Shown here: piece after piece, positions 1-11,006 of the stretch
Layout: every line of letters starts with the position of its first letter
How positions within the stretch are numbered: position 1 is the first letter of the stretch
Source of the DNA: Fasciola hepatica
Taxonomy: Eukaryota; Platyhelminthes; Trematoda; Plagiorchiida; Fasciolidae
Direction of reading: 5' to 3'
NCBI GenBank assembly: GCA_948099385.1
Contig: CANUEZ040000105.1
Span: 2,553,001-2,617,000, forward strand
DNA: 64,000 nt
Translations under genes and position numbers: made by a program
The notes under the pieces: generated by a model
Told to the model about the DNA's origin: nothing
The model's input: the letters and a program-made list of their open reading frames with translations, nothing else
The model's database searches: none

Positions 1-195
1 CTACTACTACTACTACAAATACTACTATTACTACTACAAATACTACTACTGGTACTACTACTACTACAATTATTAGTACCACTATTACTACTACTAATAC
101 TAATACTACCACCATTAATATTACTAACACTACTACTAAGAATACTACTACTACTACTACTATTACTACTAATACCACTAATAATACTACTACGA

Positions 196-251
<56 letters not shown>

Positions 252-253
252 TT
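1..253. repeat. Partial CTA-triplet tract at left window edge
   Basis: The window opens inside an imperfect CTA/TAG trinucleotide tract. The same ordered interruptions (a GGTACTAC-type break, an AATTATTAG break, CACCATTAATATTAC, TAAGAATAC, then CGACAC before the purest run) recur in the later tracts, so this is the tail of the preceding unit rather than an independent microsatellite. Confidence 0.95.
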
Positions 254-479
254 AGCACAGGTGACCTCTTATGCTGCGTTCCCACTTGATATGCTGTCAC
301 GCGTTCTATTCCCCCTCATACTACTGAATCGGTCGATCGAGTCACATGATATCGACATGCATTCCGTTCCGTTCGGTTCCGTTCGATACTGTTCATACAA
401 GTTGTTCTCCGTTGTATCCCGATTCCTGTTCAAGATGGATCAAGTGGTATGTATGGTGCTTAGGTAGTAAACGTTGGGT
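254..479. other. Leader segment between triplet tract and tRNA-Gly (unit 1)
   Basis: About 226 bp present in every unit (anchor -7 to anchor +218). It contains a short run of TTCCG/TTCGG pentamers at about 362-385 and a palindromic CGATCG around 314-319. Units 33, 37, 39 and 41 carry a C-to-A change inside the pentamer run. Its last part is the immediate 5' flank of the Pol III tRNA gene. I see no protein gene: the 68-codon ORF across it begins with GTG and shows no family features. Confidence 0.8.
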
Positions 480-551
480 GCGAAGCTGGTGTAATGGTTA
501 TCATGGTTGCCTTCCAAGCAATCGATCCGTGTTCGATTCCCGGGCTTCGCA
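480..551 (+). tRNA. trnG-UCC: tRNA-Gly (TCC), unit 1
   Basis: This describes the consensus gene and this copy. The 72 nt form a complete cloverleaf: acceptor GCGAAGC/GCTTCGC (7 perfect pairs), D stem 10-13/22-25 with three pairs, anticodon stem GTTGC/GCAAT, loop CTTCCAA with anticodon TCC at 34-36 (reads GGA), variable CGAT, T stem CCGGG/CCCGG, loop TTCGATT and discriminator A. A box TGGTGTAATGG and B box GGTTCGATTCC are canonical. CCA is not encoded, as is normal in eukaryotes, and there is no intron. This copy has G51 changed to T at 530, which breaks one T-stem pair and alters the first B-box base, so its activity is doubtful. TTTT terminator at 554-557. Confidence 0.85.
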
Positions 552-777
552 CATTTTGCCCAAAAACAACACTTAAACTAAGTGAGCATGACCGGCACAA
601 CATACACAACAAGTAGCAAATGCGCGCATGGCAAAATCAAATCTAATAAATCCAAACGACCAAGATGGCTCGAACATGTGTTATGCACGTCGATCGACCG
701 TCTCCCTTTTCGTACGTTGTACTCGAAGACAGTTAGAGGTTGGAGGGTAGGTCGAAGTGGTCAGTAAATGACATGAC
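552..777. other. Unassigned segment downstream of tRNA-Gly (unit 1)
   Basis: This holds the TTTT terminator at 554-557, a short A-run (5 A's in most units, 8 in units 3, 4 and 42, 7 in unit 34), the 10-base palindrome ATGCGCGCAT near 620-629 and the palindrome GTCGATCGAC near 689-698. No RNA or protein gene is recognised. The overlapping short ORFs on both strands recur only because the unit is amplified. Confidence 0.7.
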
Positions 778-781
778 AAAA
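778..781 (-). terminator. First TTTT downstream of the minus-strand tRNA-derived element (unit 1)
   Basis: Reading the minus strand from the tRNA-derived element at 1096, the first run of four T's is the complement of AAAA at 778-781. A Pol III transcript starting near 1096 would therefore be about 320 nt. Whether it is used is inference; the same run is present in the other units I inspected. Confidence 0.4.
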
Positions 782-895
782 TGGTATGAGAATCTTGACC
801 AATGGACTCGGCCAAGTAGGACGTGTGAGACTTCCGAGTTCGGGTGCAGAGAGACTCGCCTACCAGGTGATTGGATGTAGTAATTGTGAAGCCAG

Positions 896-1096
896 ATACA
901 TTCATTTCATTCATTTATTCATCCAATCATTTAGATAGTGAACTGACTGTGTGACATTTGCCTGGCTGTCTTTCATGATCATAGTTGCACATTTGGTGTG
1001 GTCGAACGCGCTAAGATGATGACACTGCCGCACCGGGAATCGAACCTTGGTCGCCTGGGTCACAGCCAGCACTCCTAACCAATAGACCACGCCCGA
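896..1096 (-). mobile_element. SINE-like element: tRNA-derived head plus body and AATG-rich tail (unit 1 copy)
   Basis: On the minus strand a tRNA-derived head (1096-1026) is followed by about 95 bp of unrelated body and then an AATG/GAAT-rich simple stretch (about 933-897). Pol III head, body and simple-sequence tail is the usual SINE layout. A box (TGGTCTATTGG) and B box (GGTTCGATTCC) are intact while the cloverleaf is not. No target-site duplication was identified and the tail limit is approximate. It could instead be a decayed tRNA gene that merely sits in the unit. The element recurs once per unit. Confidence 0.5.
1026..1096 (-). pseudogene. tRNA-derived element, anticodon GTG, unit 1
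   Basis: On the minus strand 71 nt fold as a degraded tRNA. D stem 10-13/22-25 has three pairs. Anticodon stem GCTGG/CCAGG has four pairs and a G-G. Loop CTGTGAC gives anticodon GTG (His codon CAC). T stem CAAGG/CCCGG has two mismatches in this allele (A at position 50). The acceptor TCGGGCG/TGCGGCA has three adjacent mismatches (2-71... region pairs 2-4). The body resembles eukaryotic tRNA-Glu (TGGTCTA...GGTTAGGA, ACCCAGG), and it lacks the extra 5' G typical of tRNA-His. A and B boxes are intact, so it could be transcribed by Pol III, but a charged tRNA is unlikely. Best read as a SINE head; a divergent tRNA-His is the alternative. Confidence 0.75.
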
Positions 1097-1189
1097 ATAG
1101 TCCAATCATAATCACTCACCATACAACAACCATAGACATGCGATGCCCGAATAAATAGGAAGAACAACACGAGCAAGACATTTCTCATT

Positions 1190-1455
1190 AATAGGTTGTT
1201 TATTTCCACGACCTCGTTCGGACATCGACAAAATTAACCATATATATTACAAACATGCTTCTTTGCACGAAGCCTGTTTTGTTCACTCGAAGACAATCAT
1301 TATCAGACGGAAGAGCAGTCGTGTGGTTTGCATTTCGTCCTTTACCTCAATGTGTTTGCAGTGTTGAAAATAGCGGCCTTCGTTGATCCAAAATTGTCCA
1401 TAATTCCGTTTTCAGCACTCAACTATTTACCAAGTAGTATATACACACCACAACA
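1190..1455 (-). mobile_element. LTR-like module in each unit (unit 1 copy)
   Basis: On the minus strand this begins TGTTGTGG, has GTGTATATAC close behind, and carries AATAAA (complement 1199-1204) near its other end. It aligns along its length with 63305-63567 in the right flank, where the same start sits directly after a polypurine tract, which is why I call it LTR-derived. Shared blocks include GTAGTATATACAC, ATTGTCCATA and TGGTTTGCA. The TG ends in units 2-42 are at 2926, 4438, 5950, 7444, 8953, 10459, 11982, 13485, 14982, 16497, 18000, 19512, 21015, 22530, 24039, 25551, 27060, 28566, 30078, 31566, 33084, 34587, 36078, 37581, 39075, 40564, 42056, 43571, 45098, 46625, 48134, 49625, 51163, 52618, 54133, 55648, 57160, 58675, 60193, 61714 and 63229, each module running about 266 bp to lower coordinates. 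It may extend to about 1100; the far LTR end is not defined. No polypurine tract remains in the array: the triplet tract abuts the TG end. Confidence 0.65.
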
Positions 1456-1690
1456 CTACTGCTAATACTACCACTACCACTACCACCACCACCACTAATA
1501 CTACTACTACTACTACTACTACAAATACTACTATTACTACTACAAATACTACTACTAGTACTACTACTACTACAATTATTAGTACCACTATTACTACTAC
1601 TAATACTAATACTACCACCATTAATATTACTAACACTACTACTAAGAATACTACTACTACTACTTCTATTACTACTAATACCACTAATAA

Positions 1691-1722
<32 letters not shown>

Positions 1723-1724
1723 TT
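1456..1724. repeat. Imperfect CTA-triplet tract (family of 42; unit 1 copy)
   Basis: Each unit ends in a tract of CTA triplets with conserved interruptions, followed by a purer CTA run of variable length. Tracts of units 2-42: 2927-3233, 4439-4745, 5951-6242, 7445-7751, 8954-9257, 10460-10780, 11983-12283, 13486-13780, 14983-15295, 16498-16798, 18001-18310, 19513-19813, 21016-21328, 22531-22837, 24040-24349, 25552-25858, 27061-27364, 28567-28876, 30079-30364, 31567-31882, 33085-33385, 34588-34876, 36079-36379, 37582-37873, 39076-39362, 40565-40854, 42057-42369, 43572-43896, 45099-45423, 46626-46932, 48135-48423, 49626-49959, 51164-51416, 52619-52931, 54134-54446, 55649-55958, 57161-57473, 58676-58991, 60194-60512, 61715-62024 and about 63230-63275. 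Complete lengths run from 253 bp (unit 34) to 334 bp (unit 33). All complete tracts except those of units 1, 7, 26 and 27 have the same length modulo 3, which fits triplet slippage. Translation gives poly-valine or poly-serine, which I do not regard as coding. Confidence 0.95.
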
Positions 1725-1950
1725 AGCACAGGTGACCTCTTATGCTGCGTTCCCACTTGATATGCTGTCACGCGTTCTATTCCCCCTCATACTACTGAAT
1801 CGGTCGATCGAGTCACATGATATCGACATGCATTCCGTTCCGTTCGGTTCCGTTCGATACTGTTCATACAAGTTGTTCTCCGTTGTATCCCGATTCCTGT
1901 TCAAGATGGATCAAGTGGTATGTATGGTGCTTAGGTAGTAAACGTTGGGT

Positions 1951-2022
1951 GCGAAGCTGGTGTAATGGTTATCATGGTTGCCTTCCAAGCAATCGATCCG
2001 GGTTCGATTCCCGGGCTTCGCA
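1951..2022 (+). tRNA. trnG-UCC: tRNA-Gly (TCC), unit 2
   Basis: Consensus cloverleaf and promoter boxes; TTTT terminator at 2025-2028. Confidence 0.96.
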
Positions 2023-2496
2023 CATTTTGCCCAAAAACAACACTTAAACTGAGCGAGCATGACCGGCACAACATACACAACAAGTAGCAAATGCGCGCAT
2101 GGCAAAATCAAATCTAATAAATCCAAACGACCAAGATGGCTCGAACATGTGTTATGCACGTCGATCGACCGTCTCCCTTTTCGTACGTTGTACTCGAAGA
2201 CAGTTAGAGGTTGGAGGGTAGGTCGAAGTGGTCAGTAAATGACATGACAAAATGGTATGAGAATCTTGACCAATGGACTCAGCCAAGTAGGACGTGTGAG
2301 ACTTCCGAGTTCGGGTGCAGAGAGACTCGCCTACCAGGTGATTGGATGTAGTAATTGTGAAGCCAGATACATTCATTTCATTCATTTATTCATCCAATCA
2401 TTTAGATAGTGAACTGACTGTGTGACATTTGCCTGGCTGTCTTCCATGATCATAGTTGCACATTTGGTGTGGTCGAACGCGCTAAGATGATGACAC

Positions 2497-2567
2497 TGCC
2501 GCACCGGGAATCGAACCTTGGTCGCCTGGGTCACAGCCAGCACTCCTAACCAATAGACCACGCCCGA
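2497..2567 (-). pseudogene. tRNA-derived element (GTG), unit 2
   Basis: A50 allele, identical to the unit 1 element. Confidence 0.75.
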
Positions 2568-2964
2568 ATAGTCCAATCATAATCACTCACCATACAACAA
2601 CCATAGACATGCGATGCCCGAATAAATAGGAAGAACAACACGAGCAAGACATTTCTCATTAATAGGTTGTTTATTTCCACGACCTCGTTCGGACATCGAC
2701 AAAATTAACCATATATATTACAAACATGCTTCTTTGCACGAAGCCTGTTTTGTTCACTCGAAGACAATCATTATCAGACGGAAGAGCAGTCGTGTGGTTT
2801 GCATTTCGTCCTTTACCTCAATGTGTTTGCAGTGTTGAAAATAGCGGCCTTCGTTGATCCAAAATTGTCCATAATTCCGTTTTCAGCACTCAACTATTTA
2901 CCAAGTAGTATATACACACCACAACACTACTGCTAATACTACCACTACCACTACCACCACCACC

Positions 2965-2996
<32 letters not shown>

Positions 2997-3184
2997 AAAT
3001 ACTACTATTACTACTACAAATACTACTACTGGTACTACTACTACTACAATTATTAGTACCACTATTACTACTACTAATACTAATACTACCACCATTAATA
3101 TTACTAACACTACTACTAAGAATACTACTACTACTACTTCTATTACTACTAATACCACTAATAATACTACTACGACACCACTCT

Positions 3185-3231
<47 letters not shown>

Positions 3232-3459
3232 TTAGCACAGGTGACCTCTTATGCTGCGTTCCCACTTGATATGCTGTCACGCGTTCTATTCCCCCTCATA
3301 CTACTGAATCGGTCGATCGAGTCACATGATATCGACATGCATTCCGTTCCGTTCGGTTCCGTTCGATACTGTTCATACAAGTTGTTCTCCGTTGTATCCC
3401 GATTCCTGTTCAAGATGGATCAAGTGGTATGTATGGTGCTTAGGTAGTAAACGTTGGGT

Positions 3460-3531
3460 GCGAAGCTGGTGTAATGGTTATCATGGTTGCCTTCCAAGCA
3501 ATCGATCCGGGTTCGATTCCCGGGCTTCGCA
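3460..3531 (+). tRNA. trnG-UCC: tRNA-Gly (TCC), unit 3, weak terminator
   Basis: The gene body is consensus, but the downstream TTTT is changed to CTTT, leaving three T's, and the following A-run is expanded to eight. Termination is predicted to be weak. Confidence 0.94.
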
Positions 3532-4008
3532 CACTTTGCCCAAAAAAAACAACACTTAAACTGAGCGAGCATGACCGGCACAACATACACAACAAGTAGC
3601 AAATGCGCGCATGGCAAAATCAAATCTAATAAATCCAAACGACCAAGATGGCTCGAACATGTGTTATGCACGTCGATCGACCGTCTCCCTTTTCGTACGT
3701 TGTACTCGAAGACAGTTAGAGGTTGGAGGGTAGGTCGAAGTGGTCAGTAAATGACATGACAAAATGGTATGAGAATCTTGACCAATGGACTCAGCCAAGT
3801 AGGACGTGTGAGACTTCCGAGTTCGGGTGCAGAGAGACTCGCCTACCAGGTGATTGGATGTAGTAATTGTGAAGCCAGATACATTCATTTCATTCATTTA
3901 TTCATCCAATCATTTAGATAGTGAACTGACTGTGTGACATTTGCCTGGCTGTCTTCCATGATCATAGTTGCACATTTGGTGTGGTCGAACGCGCTAAGAT
4001 GATGACAC

Positions 4009-4079
4009 TGCCGCACCGGGAATCGAACCTTGGTCGCCTGGGTCACAGCCAGCACTCCTAACCAATAGACCACGCCCGA
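4009..4079 (-). pseudogene. tRNA-derived element (GTG), unit 3
   Basis: A50 allele. Confidence 0.75.
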
Positions 4080-4476
4080 ATAGTCCAATCATAATCACTC
4101 ACCATACAACAACCATAGACATGCGATGCCCGAATAAATAGGAAGAACAACACGAGCAAGACATTTCTCATTAATAGGTTGTTTATTTCCACGACCTCGT
4201 TCGGACATCGACAAAATTAACCATATATATTACAAACATGCTTCTTTGCACGAAGCCTGTTTTGTTCACTCGAAGACAATCATTATCAGACGGAAGAGCA
4301 GTCGTGTGGTTTGCATTTCGTCCTTTACCTCAATGTGTTTGCAGTGTTGAAAATAGCGGCCTTCGTTGATCCAAAATTGTCCATAATTCCGTTTTCAGCA
4401 CTCAACTATTTACCAAGTAGTATATACACACCACAACACTACTGCTAATACTACCACTACCACTACCACCACCACC

Positions 4477-4508
<32 letters not shown>

Positions 4509-4696
4509 AAATACTACTATTACTACTACAAATACTACTACTGGTACTACTACTACTACAATTATTAGTACCACTATTACTACTACTAATACTAATACTG
4601 CCACCATTAATATTACTAACACTACTACTAAGAATACTACTACTACTACTTCTATTACTACTAATACCACTAATAATACTACTACGACACCACTCT

Positions 4697-4743
<47 letters not shown>

Positions 4744-4971
4744 TTAGCACAGGTGACCTCTTATGCTGCGTTCCCACTTGATATGCTGTCACGCGTTCTA
4801 TTCCCCCTCATACTACTGAATCGGTCGATCGAGTCACATGATATCGACATGCATTCCGTTCCGTTCGGTTCCGTTCGATACTGTTCATACAAGTTGTTCT
4901 CCGTTGTATCCCGATTCCTGTTCAAGATGGATCAAGTGGTATGTATGGTGCTTAGGTAGTAAACGTTGGGT

Positions 4972-5043
4972 GCGAAGCTGGTGTAATGGTTATCATGGTT
5001 GCCTTCCAAGCAATCGATCCGGGTTCGATTCCCGGGCTTCGCA
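4972..5043 (+). tRNA. trnG-UCC: tRNA-Gly (TCC), unit 4, weak terminator
   Basis: The gene body is consensus, with the same CTTT terminator loss and eight-A run as unit 3, so the two units share a recent ancestor. Confidence 0.94.
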
Positions 5044-5520
5044 CACTTTGCCCAAAAAAAACAACACTTAAACTGAGCGAGCATGACCGGCACAACATAC
5101 ACAACAAGTAGCAAATGCGCGCATGGCAAAATCAAATCTAATAAATCCAAACGACCAAGATGGCTCGAACATGTGTTATGCACGTCGATCGACCGTCTCC
5201 CTTTTCGTACGTTGTACTCGAAGACAGTTAGAGGTTGGAGGGTAGGTCGAAGTGGTCAGTAAATGACATGACAAAATGGTATGAGAATCTTGACCAATGG
5301 ACTCGGCCAAGTAGGACGTGTGAGACTTCCGAGTTCGGGTGCAGAGAGACTCGCCTACCAGGTGATTGGATGTAGTAATTGTGAAGCCAGATACATTCAT
5401 TTCATTCATTTATTCATCCAATCATTTAGATAGTGAACTGACTGTGTGACATTTGCCTGGCTGTCTTTCATGATCATAGTTGCACATTTGGTGTGGTCGA
5501 ACGCGCTAAGATGATGACAC

Positions 5521-5591
5521 TGCCGCACCGGGAATCGAACCTTGGTCGCCTGGGTCACAGCCAGCACTCCTAACCAATAGACCACGCCCGA
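5521..5591 (-). pseudogene. tRNA-derived element (GTG), unit 4
   Basis: A50 allele. Confidence 0.75.
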
Positions 5592-6468
5592 ATAGTCCAA
5601 TCATAATCACTCACCATACAACAACCATAGACATGCGATGCCCGAATAAATAGGAAGAACAACACGAGCAAGACATTTCTCATTAATAGGTTGTTTATTT
5701 CCACGACCTCGTTCGGACATCGACAAAATTAACCATATATATTACAAACATGCTTCTTTGCACGAAGCCTGTTTTGTTCACTCGAAGACAATCATTATCA
5801 GACGGAAGAGCAGTCGTGTGGTTTGCATTTCGTCCTTTACCTCAATGTGTTTGGAGTGTTGAAAATAGCGGCCTTCGTTGATCCAAAATTGTCCATAATT
5901 CCGTTTTCAGCACTCAACTATTTACCAAGTAGTATATACACACCACAACACTACTGCTAATACTACCACTACCACTACCACCACCACCACTAATACTACT
6001 ACTACTACTACTACTACAAATACTACTATTACTACTACAAATACTACTACTGGTACTACTACTACTACAATTATTAGTACCACTATTACTACTACTAATA
6101 CTAATACTACCACCATTAATATTACTAACACTACTACTAAGAATACTACTACTACTACTTCTATTACTACTAATACCACTAATAATACTACTACGACACT
6201 ACTACTACTGCTACTACTACTACTACTACTACTACTACTATTAGCACAGGTGACCTCTTATGCTGCGTTCCCACTTGATATGCTGTCACGCGTTCTATTC
6301 CCCCTCATACTACTGAATCGGTCGATCGAGTCACATGATATCGACATGCATTCCGTTCCGTTCGGTTCCGTTCGATACTGTTCATACAAGTTGTTCTCCG
6401 TTGTATCCCGATTCCTGTTCAAGATGGATCAAGTGGTATGTATGGTGCTTAGGTAGTAAACGTTGGGT

Positions 6469-6540
6469 GCGAAGCTGGTGTAATGGTTATCATGGTTGCC
6501 TTCCAAGCAATCGATCCGGGTTCGATTCCCGGGCTTCGCA
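6469..6540 (+). tRNA. trnG-UCC: tRNA-Gly (TCC), unit 5
   Basis: Consensus copy; TTTT at 6543-6546. Confidence 0.96.
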
Positions 6541-7014
6541 CATTTTGCCCAAAAACAACACTTAAACTGAGCGAGCATGACCGGCACAACATACACAACA
6601 AGTAGCAAATGCGCGCATGGCAAAATCAAATCTAATAAATCCAAACGACCAAGATGGCTCGAACATGTGTTATGCACGTCGATCGACCGTCTCCCTTTTC
6701 GTACGTTGTACTCGAAGACAGTTAGAGGTTGGAGGGTAGGTCGAAGTGGTCAGTAAATGACATGACAAAATGGTATGAGAATCTTGACCAATGGACTCGG
6801 CCAAGTAGGACGTGTGAGACTTCCGAGTTCGGGTGCAGAGAGACTCGCCTACCAGGTGATTGGATGTAGTAATTGTGAAGCCAGATACATTCATTTCATT
6901 CATTTATTCATCCAATCATTTAGATAGTGAACTGACTGTGTGACATTTGCCTGGCTGTCTTTCATGATCATAGTTGCACATTTGGTGTGGTCGAACGCGC
7001 TAAGATGATGACAC

Positions 7015-7085
7015 TGCCGCACCGGGAATCGAACCTTGGTCGCCTGGGTCACAGCCAGCACTCCTAACCAATAGACCACGCCCGA
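7015..7085 (-). pseudogene. tRNA-derived element (GTG), unit 5
   Basis: A50 allele. Confidence 0.75.
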
Positions 7086-7482
7086 ATAGTCCAATCATAA
7101 TCACTCACCATACAACAACCATAGACATGCGATGCCCGAATAAATAGGAAGAACAACACGAGCAAGACATTTCTCATTAATAGGTTGTTTATTTCCACGA
7201 CCTCGTTCGGACATCGACAAAATTAACCATATATATTACAAACATGCTTCTTTGCACGAAGCCTGTTTTGTTCACTCGAAGACAATCATTATCAGACGGA
7301 AGAGCAGTCGTGTGGTTTGCATTTCGTCCTTTACCTCAATGTGTTTGCAGTGTTGAAAATAGCGGCCTTCGTTGATCCAAAATTGTCCATAATTCCGTTT
7401 TCAGCACTCAACTATTTACCAAGTAGTATATACACACCACAACACTACTGCTAATACTACCACTACCACTACCACCACCACC

Positions 7483-7514
<32 letters not shown>

Positions 7515-7702
7515 AAATACTACTATTACTACTACAAATACTACTACTGGTACTACTACTACTACAATTATTAGTACCACTATTACTACTACTAATACTA
7601 ATACTACCACCATTAATATTACTAACACTACTACTAAGAATACTACTACTACTACTTCTATTACTACTAATACCACTAATAATACTACTACGACACCACT
7701 CT

Positions 7703-7749
<47 letters not shown>

Positions 7750-7977
7750 TTAGCACAGGTGACCTCTTATGCTGCGTTCCCACTTGATATGCTGTCACGC
7801 GTTCTATTCCCTCTCATACTACTGAATCGGTCGATCGAGTCACATGATATCGACATGCATTCCGTTCCGTTCGGTTCCGTTCGATACTGTTCATACAAGT
7901 TGTTCTCCGTTGTATCCCGATTCCTGTTCAAGATGGATCAAGTGGTATGTATGGTGCTTAGGTAGTAAACGTTGGGT

Positions 7978-8049
7978 GCGAAGCTGGTGTAATGGTTATC
8001 ATGGTTGCCTTCCAAGCAATCGATCCGGGTTCGATTCCCGGGCTTCGCA
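7978..8049 (+). tRNA. trnG-UCC: tRNA-Gly (TCC), unit 6
   Basis: Consensus copy; TTTT at 8052-8055. Confidence 0.96.
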
Positions 8050-8523
8050 CATTTTGCCCAAAAACAACACTTAAACTGAGCGAGCATGACCGGCACAACA
8101 TACACAACAAGTAGCAAATGCGCGCATGGCAAAATCAAATCTAATAAATCCAAACGACCAAGATGGCTCGAACATGTGTTATGCACGTCGATCGACCGTC
8201 TCCCTTTTCGTACGTTGTACTCGAAGACAGTTAGAGGTTGGAGGGTAGGTCGAAGTGGTCAGTAAATGACATGACAAAATGGTATGAGAATCTTGACCAA
8301 TGGACTCGGCCAAGTAGGACGTGTGAGACTTCCGAGTTCGGGTGCAGAGAGACTCGCCTACCAGGTGATTGGATGTAGTAATTGTGAAGCCAGATACATT
8401 CATTTCATTCATTTATTCATCCAATCATTTAGATAGTGAACTGACTGTGTGACATTTGCCTGGCTGTCTTTCATGATCATAGTTGCACATTTGGTGTGGT
8501 CGAACGCGCTAAGATGATGACAC

Positions 8524-8594
8524 TGCCGCACCGGGAATCGAACCTTGGTCGCCTGGGTCACAGCCAGCACTCCTAACCAATAGACCACGCCCGA
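8524..8594 (-). pseudogene. tRNA-derived element (GTG), unit 6
   Basis: A50 allele. Confidence 0.75.
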
Positions 8595-9196
8595 ATAGTC
8601 CAATCATAATCACTCACCATACAACAACCATAGACATGCGATGCCCGAATAAATAGGAAGAACAACACGAGCAAGACATTTCTCATTAATAGGTTGTTTA
8701 TTTCCACGACCTCGTTCGGACATCGACAAAATTAACCATATATATTACAAACATGCTTCTTTGCACGAAGCCTGTTTTGTTCACTCGAAGACAATCATTA
8801 TCAGACGGAAGAGCAGTCGTGTGGTTTGCATTTCGTCCTTTACCTCAATGTGTTTGCAGTGTTGAAAATAGCGGCCTTCGTTGATCCAAAATTGTCCATA
8901 ATTCCGTTTTCAGCACTCAACTATTTACCAAGTAGTATATACACACCACAACACTACTGCTAATACTACCACTACCACTACCACCACCACCACTAATACT
9001 ACTACTACTACTACTACAAATACTACTATTACTACTACAAATACTACTACTGGTACTACTACTACTACAATTATTAGTACCACTATTACTACTACTAATA
9101 CTAATACTACCACCATTAATATTACTAACACTACTACTAAGAATACTACTACTACTACTTCTATTACTAATAATACCACTAATAATACTACTACGA

Positions 9197-9255
<59 letters not shown>

Positions 9256-9483
9256 TTAGCACAGGTGACCTCTTATGCTGCGTTCCCACTTGATATGCTG
9301 TCACGCGTTCTATTCCCTCTCATACTACTGAATCGGTCGATCGAGTTACATGATATCGACATGCATTCCGTTCCGTTCGGTTCCGTTCGATACTGTTCAT
9401 ACAAGTTGTTCTCCGTTGTATCCCGATTCCTGTTCAAGATGGATCAAGTGGTATGTATGGTGCTTAGGTAGTAAACGTTGGGT

Positions 9484-9555
9484 GCGAAGCTGGTGTAATG
9501 GTTATCATGGTTGACTTCCAAGCAATCGATCCGGGTTCGATTCCCGGGCTTCGCA
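9484..9555 (+). tRNA. trnG-UCC: tRNA-Gly (TCC), unit 7, anticodon-stem variant
   Basis: C31 is changed to A at 9514, so the pair closing the anticodon loop (31-39) becomes A-G. The rest is consensus; TTTT at 9558-9561. Function is doubtful. Confidence 0.85.
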
Positions 9556-10029
9556 CATTTTGCCCAAAAACAACACTTAAACTGAGCGAGCATGACCGGC
9601 ACAACATACACAACAAGTAGCAAATGCGCGCATGGCAAAATCAAATCTAATAAATCCAAACGACCAAGATGGCTCGAACATGTGTTATGCACGTCGATCG
9701 ACCGTCTCCCTTTTCGTACGTTGTACTCGAAGACAGTTAGAGGTTGGAGGGTAGGTCGAAGTGGTCAGTAAATGACATGACAAAATGGTATGAGAATCTT
9801 GACCAATGGACTCGGCCAAGTAGGACGTGTGAGACTTCCGAGTTCGGGTGCAGAGAGACTCGCCTACCAGGTGATTGGATGTAGTAATTGTGAAGCCAGA
9901 TACATTCATTTCATTCATTTATTCATCCAATCATTTAGATAGTGAACTGACTGTGTGACATTTGCCTGGCTGTCTTTCATGATCATAGTTGCACATTTGG
10001 TGTGGTCGAACGCGCTAAGATGATGACAC

Positions 10030-10100
10030 TGCCGCACCGGGAATCGAACCTTGGTCGCCTGGGTCACAGCCAGCACTCCTAACCAATAGACCACGCCCGA
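10030..10100 (-). pseudogene. tRNA-derived element (GTG), unit 7
   Basis: A50 allele. Confidence 0.75.
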
Positions 10101-10722
10101 ATAGTCCAATCATAATCACTCACCATACAACAACCATAGACATGCGATGCCCGAATAAATAGGAAGAACAACACGAGCAAGACATTTCTCATTAATAGGT
10201 TGTTTATTTCCACGACCTCGTTCGGACATCGACAAAATTAACCATATATATTACAAACATGCTTCTTTGCACGAAGCCTGTTTTGTTCACTCGAAGACAA
10301 TCATTATCAGACGGAAGAGCAGTCGTGTGGTTTGCATTTCGTCCTTTACCTCAATGTGTTTGCAGTGTTGAAAATAGCGGCCTTCGTTGATCCAAAATTG
10401 TCCATAATTCCGTTTTCAGCACTCAACTATTTACCAAGTAGTATATACACACCACAACACTACTGCTAATACTACCACTACCACTACCACCACCACCACT
10501 AATACTACTACTACTAATACTGATACAAATACTACCTTTACTACTACAAATACTACTACTGGTACTACTACTACTACAATTATTAGTACCACTATTACTA
10601 CTACTAATACTAATACTACCACCATTAATATTACTAACACTACTACTAAGAATACTACTACTACTACTTCTATTACTACTAATACCACTAATAATACTAC
10701 TACGACACTACTACTACTGCGA

Positions 10723-10775
<53 letters not shown>

Positions 10776-11006
10776 TTATTAGCACAGGTGACCTCTTATG
10801 CTGCGTTCCCACTTGATATGCTGTCACGCGTTCTATTCCCTCTCATACTACTGAATCGGTCGATCGAGTTACATGATATCGACATGCATTCCGTTCCGTT
10901 CGGTTCCGTTCGATACTGTTCATACAAGTTGTTCTCCGTTGTATCCCGATTCCTGTTCAAGATGGATCAAGTGGTATGTATGGTGCTTAGGTAGTAAACG
11001 TTGGGT

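Noticed and set aside
261..467. A 68-codon plus-strand ORF conserved in all 42 units
   Set aside because: It starts at GTG, overlaps other short ORFs on both strands, has no recognisable features, and its conservation follows from recent amplification of the whole unit.
1026..1096. A functional tRNA-His(GTG) gene
   Set aside because: Three adjacent acceptor mismatches, a G-G in the anticodon stem and a weak T stem argue against a mature tRNA, and the body is Glu-like rather than His-like. The anticodon alone is not enough.
911..1105. A 64-codon minus-strand ORF in nearly every unit
   Set aside because: It overlaps the tRNA-derived element and is lost in unit 34 and altered in unit 42 by neutral-looking changes; the sequence is better explained as a Pol III element.
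1427..1771. Poly-valine and poly-serine minus-strand ORFs over the triplet tracts (one per unit)
   Set aside because: They are direct translations of TAG/GTA/AGT triplet repeats, change length with slippage, and begin inside the LTR-like module.
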